From positions 37,986,649-38,050,648 of the forward strand of contig NC_066343.1 in NCBI RefSeq assembly GCF_022539315.1: a stretch of DNA of 64,000 nucleotides, given 5' to 3'. Below are positions 1-10,104 of this stretch, in pieces (within the stretch, counting starts at the first letter, position 1; each line of letters opens with the position of its first letter). This DNA comes from Serinus canaria (taxonomy: Eukaryota; Chordata; Aves; Passeriformes; Fringillidae). The translations under genes and the position numbers were made by a program. Under the pieces are notes generated by a model that was not told where the DNA came from, ran no database searches, and saw only the letters and a list, made by a program, of their open reading frames with translations.

Positions 1-3000
1 GTGAAAAGTAATTCATAATGCAATATGGTGATGTGGATCAACTCAGGACTTAATTTGGTCAGGAAGCTGTTTTTAAAGCTCTTCCTATTAAAAAAAGTCA
101 GATTATTTTTAAGCTATTAGTTGTCAAGGATACTTGTAATATGGTTTGTGTTAAATAAATGGATTCAGTAAAAACCTCAGGGTTTTTACTGAATCCACTT
201 ATTGCAGTAAAAGGGAAATATAATCAGTAAGCACTTAAACTATGGTCCCATGATAAGCTCCTCCTTCTGAGCTAAAAAATCTGGATTTACCCTATCAGCT
301 ATAGCTGCAAGACTACTGACTTAATATCAAACCCTCCTTTTCATACTACCCAGACTGTCGTTACAGAGAGTCTAACATCACAGCATTCTAAATATATTAA
401 CTTTGAATATTTGAGATTATTTTGAGACTTCAAAGTGTGCATTCAGTTCAGCTGTGAGAGAAGCAGAAGCCCACAACACAACTTTCATACTTCCTGAAAT
501 CCAGCTGGGAAAGTGAAGAACATCTGTGCTTCTCATTCTGCTGATGTTATACCAGGCTATGTATTCAGTATAATGCACTAAGACTGGATTTATTAATTTG
601 AGGTTTTGAAAGCCACCAAAGTGTTGTATAAAGTAAAATTCTTACACAAGTGCATCAACCCCAGGCAACTAGGAAAAGACTGAAGAGATTTCAAAATCAT
701 TAGAAAGACCAGACAGACGTATTTCCCCACAGGATCAATGAGGACACTCTATCATGTGACTTACTAAATTCTAAAGTTAGGACATACTGGGAAAAATTCA
801 TTTGCAAACACTCTTTTATCTCAAGTCTTTTCATCATTTGATGAAAACCTATTGAAATTGTTTGTCTAATGCAAGAGAAGTTGGCAGATATTTTTGTTAC
901 TTTAAAGCAAGCAGCACAGAAGTGCGTGGGTTATTTGGAGCACAGGAAATCATCTCAGTTGTGCTGAACAATCTCATTTTTGCTGCTCTGAGATGTACAG
1001 CTGTCAGCATGAGAAGGGCTGAGGCACAAATGTTATGGCCACAAAGCACAAGGAAGTGCCCTGCCCATCTGAAGCTTGTTATGAACCTGACTTCTGGAAA
1101 CAGCATAACTCAGTTCCTTGGTTTGGAGAGGACATAATAGTTGCATTGTGGGGAGGACTAGAGAGGTTTTGCCATTTCTCCATAGCATGAAACCTGCTTC
1201 CTGGCCTCATCTGTAAGGCTACCCAGCTGCAGCTGTAGGAACATTGGTGATGTTCCTCCCTTCCCTACAGGTGGAGATTTTCACAGTTTTGGTCACTCTC
1301 CCTCTCTCTGCAGCATGCAGAAGGGTAAGGAGGGTGTCTGCTGAATATCCCCTGCCTGGGACTTGAGGAGGACCTGATGCATAGGCATGGAGGAACACCT
1401 CCTCATTCAGGCAGATCATTCAGCCTATGCTCTTCAGGGTGCTAGAAGCCAAGAGAGAGGCATCAGTTTTAGCTGTCACTTTTTTGCATTTTTCTTCCTT
1501 AGATCTTACCTCTATTAACTCCTTTTTGTGGTTCTTGGTCCACATGCCGTTCAGATGACTCTCTGACATGGCCATGAAAAACTGAAAAGTTAAAAACATA
1601 ACAGGACATCAAAAGTAGTGTGGTCTACAACTTATCCTATGTTATATATCATTGTCATTAGCATCAAAACACTAAAAATCAACCCTTTATGAGTAGAAGA
1701 GAGATTTCCCTGTACTATCTAACAGCAGTCTCCCAGATCAGACAGTCTGGACTACAAAACCCCATCAACCCTCAAATTTTCTTGTGGATCACATTTACCT
1801 AAGGCATCAATTCTGAATAAAAAGCACTAGAAAAATGCTGGTGTTCTGCAGGCCAGACCTAAGCCTCCTACTACTATCATGTAGTGGGAGACATATATCC
1901 ACCACATCTCTTCTGGTGTGAGAGTGAAGCTGATTTTTTATTTAGCATGACAAAATCACACTGCTGTTTAACTGGTTTGAAGAGCAAGCTTCTGTTTGCA
2001 AAGTTGCCTGTAGTGCAACATGTTTATTCCAGTCTGCAATGCCTAGTGGGTGCTGCTGGGCCAGGAACTGTCTCTGCACAAATTTTACTACAACTCCTCC
2101 CCAAAATGGGTTCTTCCTCCCATAATGGCAGCAAGGCCCTAGCTTCTCTCTGGCACTGGTAGAATTTTAAATACCCTGTGGACATTGTCACCTTTTGCTA
2201 TGACACCTACCTTTATCTTTGCTTCCTGCAGTCAGGCACAAGAGAAGTTGTAGTCTGTAGAAAAAAATTCTTGCCCTCCCTCTCCTAGTCATCATATTTA
2301 TATAAGAAAAACCTGGTCTTGTTCTGCTGTGGAAGAGCAGGGCTGTCAGAAAACAGTAGAGGAAAGACATGAAAAAATTAGTAGAAGAAAGAAATGAAAA
2401 AATGACTTCTATCAGAATGTGAAGGGAAAAAAAATCACAGGACCTATCTGTTATGAATCATTTTTGTTCCTTGGAGTCAAGCAAAAAAAGAAAAAGCAGC
2501 AGAAGGGGTAAAACAACGAGTAGCCACAAGTTTACTCAACATGGAGGCTGAGCAAGGGAACATGAATCTTTCATTGGCATCAGCTAAGCAATCAGAAGTA
2601 CTTATTGAGTAAACACAGAGCTTGGCATTACTGAGGACTTGGGATGAACCTGTCTAGCATTCATGCTCCATTATTTTGTTTGAAAAGAATGCCTGGGAAA
2701 TATGCCAATATACTTGCAACACCTATTAACTTTCTTATCTGGAAAAAAAATGCATGAGCAACAAAACTGGAGAAACAAGAAATAACATTTCACTAACTAA
2801 AATGACTATTTATTCTTCCATGTAGACAGCTGTATGCTAAGGGAAGTAAAAATTTTATTTCAATATGTGGTTCAAGTGGTACAGATAAATTCCTCCCTTA
2901 CCAGAAGGGAGGAATTTATCTGTATTTTTCTCAGCCCTGTGTCTCTAGCTGGTGAATATCTATTGGGGTAAGAAACAACTAAAATTGTCAGTGGCATGTC

Positions 3001-6000
3001 ATGAGCTTAGAATATACTAAGTTGGAAGGGAACCCACAAAGCATCCTTCACATAACACGGTCCATGTACACACAAATTATGTAAATAATCTGCGTGTAAA
3101 TAGGAAATCTAGCACATTCCAAACCAATCAGATGACCTGTACACAGGTGGCTCAGCTGTGCAGCTCATGGTCACTAAATTTCATACCTGTGGTTTACAGA
3201 GTCCTTATTTGATAATACCATAGAATCAATCCTTAGCAATCTGGTTCAGGAGCTGCTTGTTAATATGTTATGGCTTAAACTGTTCTTTAGACTCAGTTCA
3301 CTACCTTTTAAAACCACAAAAGAAAGTTCTTCTTTTGATTGTGTTTTTAAAGGTAATTTGAGACTATAATCATATGTTTCCCTCCAAAAACGCACATTTT
3401 AATCTCTTTACTACCTCTTAAGGTGTTTGGTTTTTCCTGATGTCAGGTTTTTACAATTGTGAAGTCACAAGTACAAACTGCTGTGAGATGGAGAAGCTAT
3501 CATTTGAAGCCTAAATATGTAATTATTTGGACATAAACCATGAAAAACAAGGGAGCAAATACTTAAAAGCTTTGTTCATTTGTGCCTACAATTAATGGGA
3601 CCAGATTTAAACAAAACTAAATGTAAAAGCTCTAGGCTGTGCCTTATCCATCAATCTTTCACAGTCTGCATTGTTTTCTTCTGAATTTTTCATAGTTCTT
3701 CTAATGTGTGCACCATGAATCATAAAAACCAACACATGTGCAGTTGAACAAGGCTTATTACATATCCTGGAATAGGTCTCTTTTCTAATTTTATTATCAG
3801 CTATATCAAAAATCCAAGTCTTATGTTTAGCAGCATAGAGCCTTACTTCCTAGTGTTCTGTTGCTTTATAATGTGTAATTTCATGAGAATTTTTTTCCAT
3901 TTTAAAAGAGAGTAATTATCAATACTTCCCAGTCACATTGAACAATTTGAAAAACTTATTCAAAATAGAATTATGTTTTTCTCTATTTTATTTCCAGTTG
4001 TGGATCTTTTTCCCCAGCCAACCTTATGATTTTGCAGAGAAAGATGACCAGCTTATGGTGTGTGAATGTCTTGCAGCTGGCATTGCTGAACAAGTTTTCT
4101 ATGTATTTTTCTTGATATAATATCAAAACAGGATGAGCTTTGTAGAAAGTGCTAAGATCTTTTATTAGAAAACTGACCCAGATAGGAAAAAAACCCACTG
4201 AGACCTTTTCAAGCTTTTAGCACTGTAATACAAAGCATATATGTGTATTAAATGTTCATGAAGTTCAGTCTCTAGTAATGCTCTGGGATGATGAAAATGC
4301 CTCCTCAGCTTTATTGAAGACAGACTGAGAGATTTGAAAAAACCTGCAAAATTATTTTCTTAGCAAGCTTTCCTTCAGTTTACGTCTGTATTTTGTATCT
4401 CCCCTTCATAAAAGTTCTTCAGTGGAGCTTATTTGGTCTACTGTATGTACTTCTATTTGTTCAAGACACCTTGCTTGTCTTCTGTGTCTTCTGCCTACCC
4501 ATTTCTATGACCAGCAGACTTGAGGCTGACATGAATACTTCCTTGATTGCTCTTGTTGAAATGGCCTGTCCTTCAACAACATCAGTTTCTAAGCTGGGAG
4601 CAAGGAAAATTACAGTTCTTAATAAATTGGAATCTCCCAAACTGAGCTGCAGAATGAATGCTATGACCAATTTCACCACCTGACAAATAAGCTAGAAGGT
4701 AAAAGTTGGAATGCTCTTGGAGCCATCTGGACATGTAGAGAGGTGACAATTCTCCTCATGCTCTGGCTTAGGAACCAGTGAAAGATCAAAAATCAAATTA
4801 TTTTGACCTTGTTCTGATAAGGTGAAGAAGTTTTCAGTCCCTTGGTTTTTCACAGGCTGGGGTTGATTCCAAATTGTGCACCCAAATTACAGGCACTCTG
4901 GTTGGTATGCTGTGAATGCAGCTCATTAAAACTCTAATCTTTGAACCCTGTAGACAACCACATCTTACAAAAGGCTGAGCTTAGGACTGATTTCAGTATT
5001 TGCAGTATTCATAACCAGCCATTGCTTTAAGCATCTTTGATTCCTGTTTCATATCAAAACTACTTTTGCCATGTTACCAGTTGTCTAGCCTGGCAAATAC
5101 AGTGCTTTGCTCCATGTTTTTCAGGATGGCAGTTCCCCATACGGTGCCAGGTATGTGGGCTCCATGGTAGCTGATGTTCACCGTACATTGATGTACGGTG
5201 GGATCTTCATGTATCCTGCCAATCAGAAGAGTCCTAAAGGAAAGGTGGGTAATTTGAATTCCTTTCTGGTGAACTTAGCCAACCTAATATCTCTGGTAGG
5301 ACCAGAGCAATAGTTTAGATAAAGAAACAAATAATAATGTTCCACTGTGGAAAAAATTAATAATGAAAATTACCCTCAGCAATTGAATTTAGGAAAGAAA
5401 TTTAGGCAATTGCCACTTTAGGCCAGAAATCTTCCTCTGTGTTTTCATATTATTAAATACTCAAGTGGCTTTCACTGCAAACAAGGACTTAATGATTTTT
5501 CTAAAGGTAGTACTTCAGTACCATAGAAACCGATTGAGACACCTGTGCGTGGCTGGCAGATACAACATGGATCTAAGGAAAACCTCTGCACTTTAAACTG
5601 GCAACTAGAGTTATCACACCAGCCAGTGGGACATGCTGAGCTCCAGAAAGGGTTTAGTCCAGTGCTAGAAAAAAAGGATTTCCTACCTTATGTTTTCAAA
5701 GGACACTTATATCACCAGCTCTGCAAACTCACACTTCTACTACCCAATCAGAAAAGGTGATTACAGTGGAAGGTGGGTTTCATTCAGTATTTTAGGAAAA
5801 TATGACTTCCTATTTGGACACCAGTACAAAATGCACTGTGATAATGCAGCGCAATGCAATGCAGTCAGTCTTTAACGAGATGGGCCACAGACCATTGTCA
5901 ACCTCAACTTCTCTTCTGCAGTATCAAATACCCATATTATCAACTTTCTAAACAAATACGTTTCATGGGACCTAGTCATACAGCTGATCTGTGGTCTGGC

Positions 6001-9000
6001 AGTAACCTGCAGGTCATCCTTAGGAAATCATGGGCTCAGTACAAAACTGGTTGGACATGGTGTTCTGACTCCAAAAATACATTCTTTCCTGATCTACACC
6101 ACAGTTAAAACCTTCTATTCAAATGTTTTTGCATCCATGGCTGGTACATGAAGGAATCTGCCTCATGTCCCACACTGGTCTCAGAATATCCCAATATCTA
6201 CTGTCCTTAGGGAGAGAGGACTACTGGTTTCATCATGGTAAGCTTGTATTTACCAAAATGCCAGCAGATCCAAATGGTCTTCAAAGCGAAAACAGGAAAA
6301 TAGTTATCTTCAACGTATACAACTAAAAATGTCTGCATGTTTGTCCTGGCAAAAAATTATTTAAATTTTTGAATCACCATCCCACAGGAAAAAGAACCAA
6401 AACACCATCCCAAAAAGCCCTCACTAAATGATGTGGATCTGTTTGTACATAGGGGAAAGGGACAAGAAAGGAATTTGCTGTATGTGGAAAAAGTAGGTTT
6501 GCTGACTGGCCTCTTTAAATGAAACTTTTTGTTTTGAAATCTGTACTAAACCATTGTTGAAAAGAGAGAATGAAAAACAGGACAAAAGCACTTGCCTAAC
6601 TTTATAGAGATAAACGTTTCCACAGAGTTAACCCACATTTATTATTGGATTGCTCTGGCTTGAACTGCCACAGTAAAGAGAGTAATGGAAGAAACAAAAC
6701 ATGCTACCATTAAAAATAAGTTTGCTTTCTGTCTCCGAGTGCAGGTGTATATAGTTCTTTTCACATATATCTTTTCTTATTGGAGAAATAATACTCTTGT
6801 GGCAAGTGCCCTGATCATCTTTCCCCTGAAAGACAGTCTCTGCACTTGGTTAGAGAGCTGAAAGAGTCAAATATCACTGGAAATGATCAAAAGTCTTTAG
6901 AGTAAATGCAAATTACATGGATGTAGGTCCTAAAATTTATAGATCTTTCCTGAAGTTAAAGAAAGAAAACTAAATGCTCAATAAACACTACAGGACAAGA
7001 CAACAAATAAATTTTCTTTTTAAATAGTATACTTTGAATTATATTTTTTATAAACTTAAGGCTTATAGTTCTCTACTACGTGAAAATGTTAAACCTATCT
7101 GAAGACGGAGCCCGTCTGAAGATCCCTAAGTGCAGTTGCACTGCTACCTGATGAAAAACTGCTTTCCTCAAGTTGCAAAGTCACAGTAGCAACAAGAAAT
7201 TTGAAATGTGGTTCCATGGTGACACCACTGCTGTTTGCTAGCTCATGACCTTCCAGAACTGGGCCAAGCAGTAGGAAAAAGAGTGAAAGATACTGGTCCT
7301 ATATTGCCTCAGAGATGGAGTCCTTGTACCAGAAGCAGCACTTCAGTGGGCTTTAAAGATAAGAAAGAAGGTAACACAGTCCTATTTAAGTTGTGGTATA
7401 TCATGGTTTTATTGCAGTGTGCTAAAGGCATGATGGGTAGTGAAGCCCTGTGTTCAACCCCTTTCTCTGACTCTATATACAGCAGCATTCTGTCACACTT
7501 CCTTTTTCTTGGAAAACTTTTCCTCTTTTGTACACGTCAAGAGTCCTTTAAACAAAATATGTGCTAATATTGTTGTACATGAGTGCTTCATAGATAAAGC
7601 TTCAGAAATAATATTTGTTCAGAACTGACCAGCTATCACCGCTGTTCATTTAAACACATATGTCCTAAATAAATTTGCCATATGTCCTAAATAAATTTGC
7701 ATTCCACCAGATCATACTCACCCCAAGAGGTAATATTTAAAAAAAAATGTAAACAGATATCAGGGTCCAAATCAAAATGGAAATTTTGCCTTTAATAAAT
7801 AACTGCAGCTCCTTCTGAACCCACTGTCTGGCTAAATTCAGACCACTAACATCTGTCTACATTTCTGAAGAGAAGCAATAAAATCCTGAAATTTGAGACT
7901 GGGAGCATCAAGTTTCAAACTCCAAAATATTCTGACTAAACATAACATGATTATCCCAAGCTCTGAGTTAACACGTGAAGACTCCATATGAGAAGATATT
8001 TTGGCTTTTCTTTCCCAGTACTGTTAGCTTAGCTGGCTTAACTCTTTTGCTGATGCCTGTGGGCTCCCCGATTTTGACATTTTTGACAGAATACAGCTTC
8101 ACTGGTGCTGCACGTCTGTATGACAGCTCAGAAATGATAGTGGTGATGCCTGGATGTAAGGTCAGCACACTGTTCCTTCAAGCAGAAGGCTTTAGGAAAG
8201 GTGAGAAGAAGAGAGGGAAGGAAGGACTCTCTGAAAGACAGTGCTACTTAGGTGAATTGAAGTTTGGCACAAAATTTTCTAAAATCACTAAAATAATGCT
8301 AAGTTTTGGCAAGTCCTTTGATATAGTTTCCCTCATAGGCAATCAAGTGTTTCCTCTTTCTTTCTAGCTCCGACTTCTCTATGAATGCAACCCTATGGCT
8401 TTCATCATTGAGCAGGCAGGTGGCATAGCAACTACAGGGACCGAAGCAGTGTTGGACGTGAAACCTGAGAATATTCACCAGAGAGTTCCGTTCATACTTG
8501 GCTCTCCAGATGATGTGCAAGAATACCTTGCTTGTGTTCAGAAACACCAGAAGAGCAGCTAAAGACTTTCCACATCCAGATCTTGCTTGCCCATTTTCAG
8601 TCTTCAAGAAAAGCTTTACCTTTCAAATACTGGATTATAGAATTTACCAGCAATATCTCACTGTAAGTCCCAGTTTATAAGAGCAGGAAAAATAGTGAGA
8701 TTTTGTTTCTCCTTGCAGGCAAATGTAAAAATCCTGTAATTCTGATTTATTCAAGGCAAGTGCAGAGACAGAGTCATGACAGACAGAAACTACTTACTTT
8801 ATATAATATTAACAAAAGGAAGTGAGTTGTGTCAGTATCCCCATTTGATCTGAAGTTTTCCATCTAACATTACATGGATGGCATTGTTTGCAACAGGATT
8901 TCTGCATCAATACTTCCAATATCATTATCTGGATTTTCTGTCAGAGACTTTCTTGCAGATGCATTTTATCTTGACAGCCCTAAGAAGAGCAAAAGTCTTA

Positions 9001-9180
9001 TGCTGTCTAAAACAATATTTTTAAGCTGCGAATTATATATATTTTGGGTAATTAATAGAGATGAAAAGGCTGCAGCATTGCCAGGATATTTAATTTCTCA
9101 CAAGAACAGGAAGTATCATATGTTATTTACACACACCTTTCAAAGCACAAATTCCAATAAACCATGGATGTGAATCCCAA
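1..9180 (+). CDS. FBP2: FBP2, fructose-1,6-bisphosphatase 2 (3' part of gene)
   Basis: The gene encodes the muscle-type enzyme that hydrolyses fructose-1,6-bisphosphate to fructose-6-phosphate and phosphate, used in gluconeogenesis and glycogen resynthesis; it is a cytosolic tetramer inhibited by AMP. Only the last two coding exons are here, 5125-5244 and 8368-8562. They join in frame to give the C-terminal 104 residues of a protein usually about 338 long. Visible family motifs are [23 protein letters not shown] and LRLLYECNP, which build the substrate site. The paralogue choice rests on EQAGG and the FBP2-like ends [12 protein letters not shown] and QEYLACVQK, where FBP1 has EKAGG and a different tail. 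The window starts inside the upstream intron, so the N-terminal exons lie off the left edge. The gene converges on CTSL. Family identity is very sure; FBP2 over FBP1 is fairly sure. Confidence 0.93.
154..203. repeat. Long hairpin (23-bp stem, one mismatch, 4-nt loop)
   Basis: The arm at 161-176 (GGATTCAGTAAAAACC) is the exact reverse complement of 181-196, with loop TCAG. The stem extends outward through 160/197, then one A-C mismatch (159/198), then five more pairs to 154/203. Confidence 0.9.
2880..2924. repeat. Perfect 20-bp hairpin with 5-nt loop
   Basis: The arm at 2880-2899 (TACAGATAAATTCCTCCCTT) is the exact reverse complement of 2905-2924, separated by ACCAG. It lies in an FBP2 intron, so it would be transcribed in the pre-mRNA. 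Confidence 0.95.
3003..3060 (-). mobile_element. Possible CR1 LINE 3'-end fragment
   Basis: The sequence AGAATATACTAAGTTGGAAG, followed by GGAACCCACAAAGCATC, resembles the reverse complement of the conserved CR1 3' end, which reads 'AGAATCA...GTTGGAAGGGACC...'. It is about 60 bp and degraded. Confidence 0.4.
5125..5244 (+). CDS. FBP2: FBP2 penultimate coding exon (40 codons)
   Basis: This exon is bounded by a pyrimidine-rich acceptor ending TTTTTCAG and a donor GTGGGT. It is phase 0 at both ends. It encodes [20 protein letters not shown] followed by TLMYGGIF and [10 protein letters not shown], the conserved block with substrate-contact Arg and Tyr residues in fructose-1,6-bisphosphatases. 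The ATG just upstream that would open a longer frame lies in the intron and is not a start. Confidence 0.95.
5245..8367 (+). other. FBP2: FBP2 last intron (3.1 kb)
   Basis: The intron runs from donor GTGGGT to acceptor TTTCTAG. Short overlapping plus-strand ORFs between 5545 and 6326 match nothing I recognise. A 22-bp tandem duplication lies at 7657-7700. No other gene or repeat is evident. Confidence 0.8.
7657..7700 (+). repeat. 22-bp tandem duplication
   Basis: CATATGTCCTAAATAAATTT plus GC occurs twice in direct succession without a mismatch, in the last FBP2 intron. Confidence 0.95.
8368..8562 (+). CDS. FBP2: FBP2 last coding exon (64 codons plus stop)
   Basis: The acceptor is TTTCTTTCTAG, and the exon opens with [19 protein letters not shown]. 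It continues through [13 protein letters not shown] and [12 protein letters not shown] and ends KHQKSS with a TAA stop at 8560-8562. The phase-0 start matches the phase-0 end of the previous exon. The open frame that runs from 7975 into this exon's acceptor is intron read-through in another frame. Confidence 0.95.
   Translation, partial: LRLLYECNPMAFIIEQAGGIATTGTEAVLDVKPENIHQRVPFILGSPDDVQEYLACVQKHQKSS
8563..9180 (+). other. FBP2: FBP2 3' UTR with poly(A) signal
   Basis: This is AT-rich sequence after the FBP2 stop. The best polyadenylation signal is AATAAA at 9156-9161, which would place cleavage near 9180 and give a 3' UTR of about 620 nt. The end point is inferred. Confidence 0.55.
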
Positions 9181-9319
9181 ATCATGACTATTCTGTTGAT
9201 CAATTGCCCTCTGTAGGGGATACAAAGACACTGTTAAACCTCCATTTTCTCTTACTTTGAAAAGTTCTTATTTCAGATTGGAGCTTGCCCTTTTACATGT
9301 TATATTGCCATCACTAGTC

Positions 9320-9990
9320 ACAGTGTTGTCCTGTCCTTAAGTGGAAGGGGACACCCAAGTTTTGTAGATGCTTGTGGTCAAAGAGAGCAACAAAAGTCAG
9401 ATGGTCTGCAAAATTTTATTAGTAAATTCCACACTTGGCATGAGAATTGATACAAGTTAATCCCTGATCTCCTAAAATATGCACACAGCAGCGGGGTTAG
9501 GATAAAGAGTTAGGGCAAAAGGGGAGAGAGCAGGAGGCAGAGAGAGAGAGGAAGAGAGAAAGAGAGAGAGGTGATTAAAAGACAGGGGGGAAGGCAAGAG
9601 AGACGCAGTGAGAGAGTCCTGTCTACAGCATGGCTCCAGCTAATGGGAAGTCCAGGGACAGGCGATGCACATGTGCCTGGGCTTTGTGAGGATACCTTTT
9701 TTTCCCCTGCCATGAATACAACTTTCTCATTTTCTATACAAATTAGTTATCATGCACAGTCAGTTCTTTCAGACCTTTCTGTAAATGGGTCAGAGGGCTT
9801 CAGGCATCTTGGGTGGTCTTGATCCCTTGCCATAGTCCATGCATGCCCCCTTCTCAGTCTCATTCTGGTTCTTGCACTCTGTTGTCCTTATCTCCAAGAG
9901 TTACAGCAAGACTGTTTGTCCTGGAAAGGTGCTGCCCTACTTCTGCATGGCCACTTCTCCAGGCACACCCTGTTCTTTCTCACAGTGTGT
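9320..9990 (-). mobile_element. Possible LTR-like block
   Basis: Read on the minus strand, the block has a pyrimidine-rich tract (complement of the GA-rich stretch at about 9517-9571). After it come AATAAA (plus-strand TTTATT, 9415-9420) and a T/G-rich stretch. This is the order seen in U3-R-U5 of some avian LTRs. I could not find convincing TG...CA ends with a target-site duplication, so it may be unique DNA. Confidence 0.25.
9517..9571 (+). repeat. GA-rich simple repeat
   Basis: This is a near-continuous purine run dominated by AGAGAG, interrupted by GGAGGC and GGAAG. Confidence 0.8.
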
Positions 9991-10104
9991 GTTACCAACA
10001 ACCACTGGTTGTTATTACCAACAGTCCTTGGTTGGCTCCACAACTATCTGGGTATTGCTGTTTGAGACACACACATTGGCCCGTTGTCCTAGGGAGGGAG
10101 CATC

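Larger units (their letters stand above)
1..5124 (+). other. FBP2: FBP2 intron (upstream of penultimate exon), 3' part
   Basis: No FBP2 coding block for residues before [10 protein letters not shown] is recognisable here, so the preceding exon lies left of the window and this intron exceeds 5 kb. It holds two long hairpins (154-203 and 2880-2924) and a short CR1-like scrap near 3003-3060. Otherwise it is AT-rich unique-looking DNA with only short chance ORFs. Confidence 0.75.

Noticed and set aside
3938..4120. ORF containing a [14 protein letters not shown] stretch, considered as an upstream FBP2 exon
   Set aside because: It does not match the expected FBP2 residues before [10 protein letters not shown], and no proper splice-phase fit was seen.
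7975..8367. 130-codon ORF ending at the FBP2 last-exon acceptor
   Set aside because: It is intron sequence in a different frame from the exon, with no similarity to fructose-1,6-bisphosphatase.
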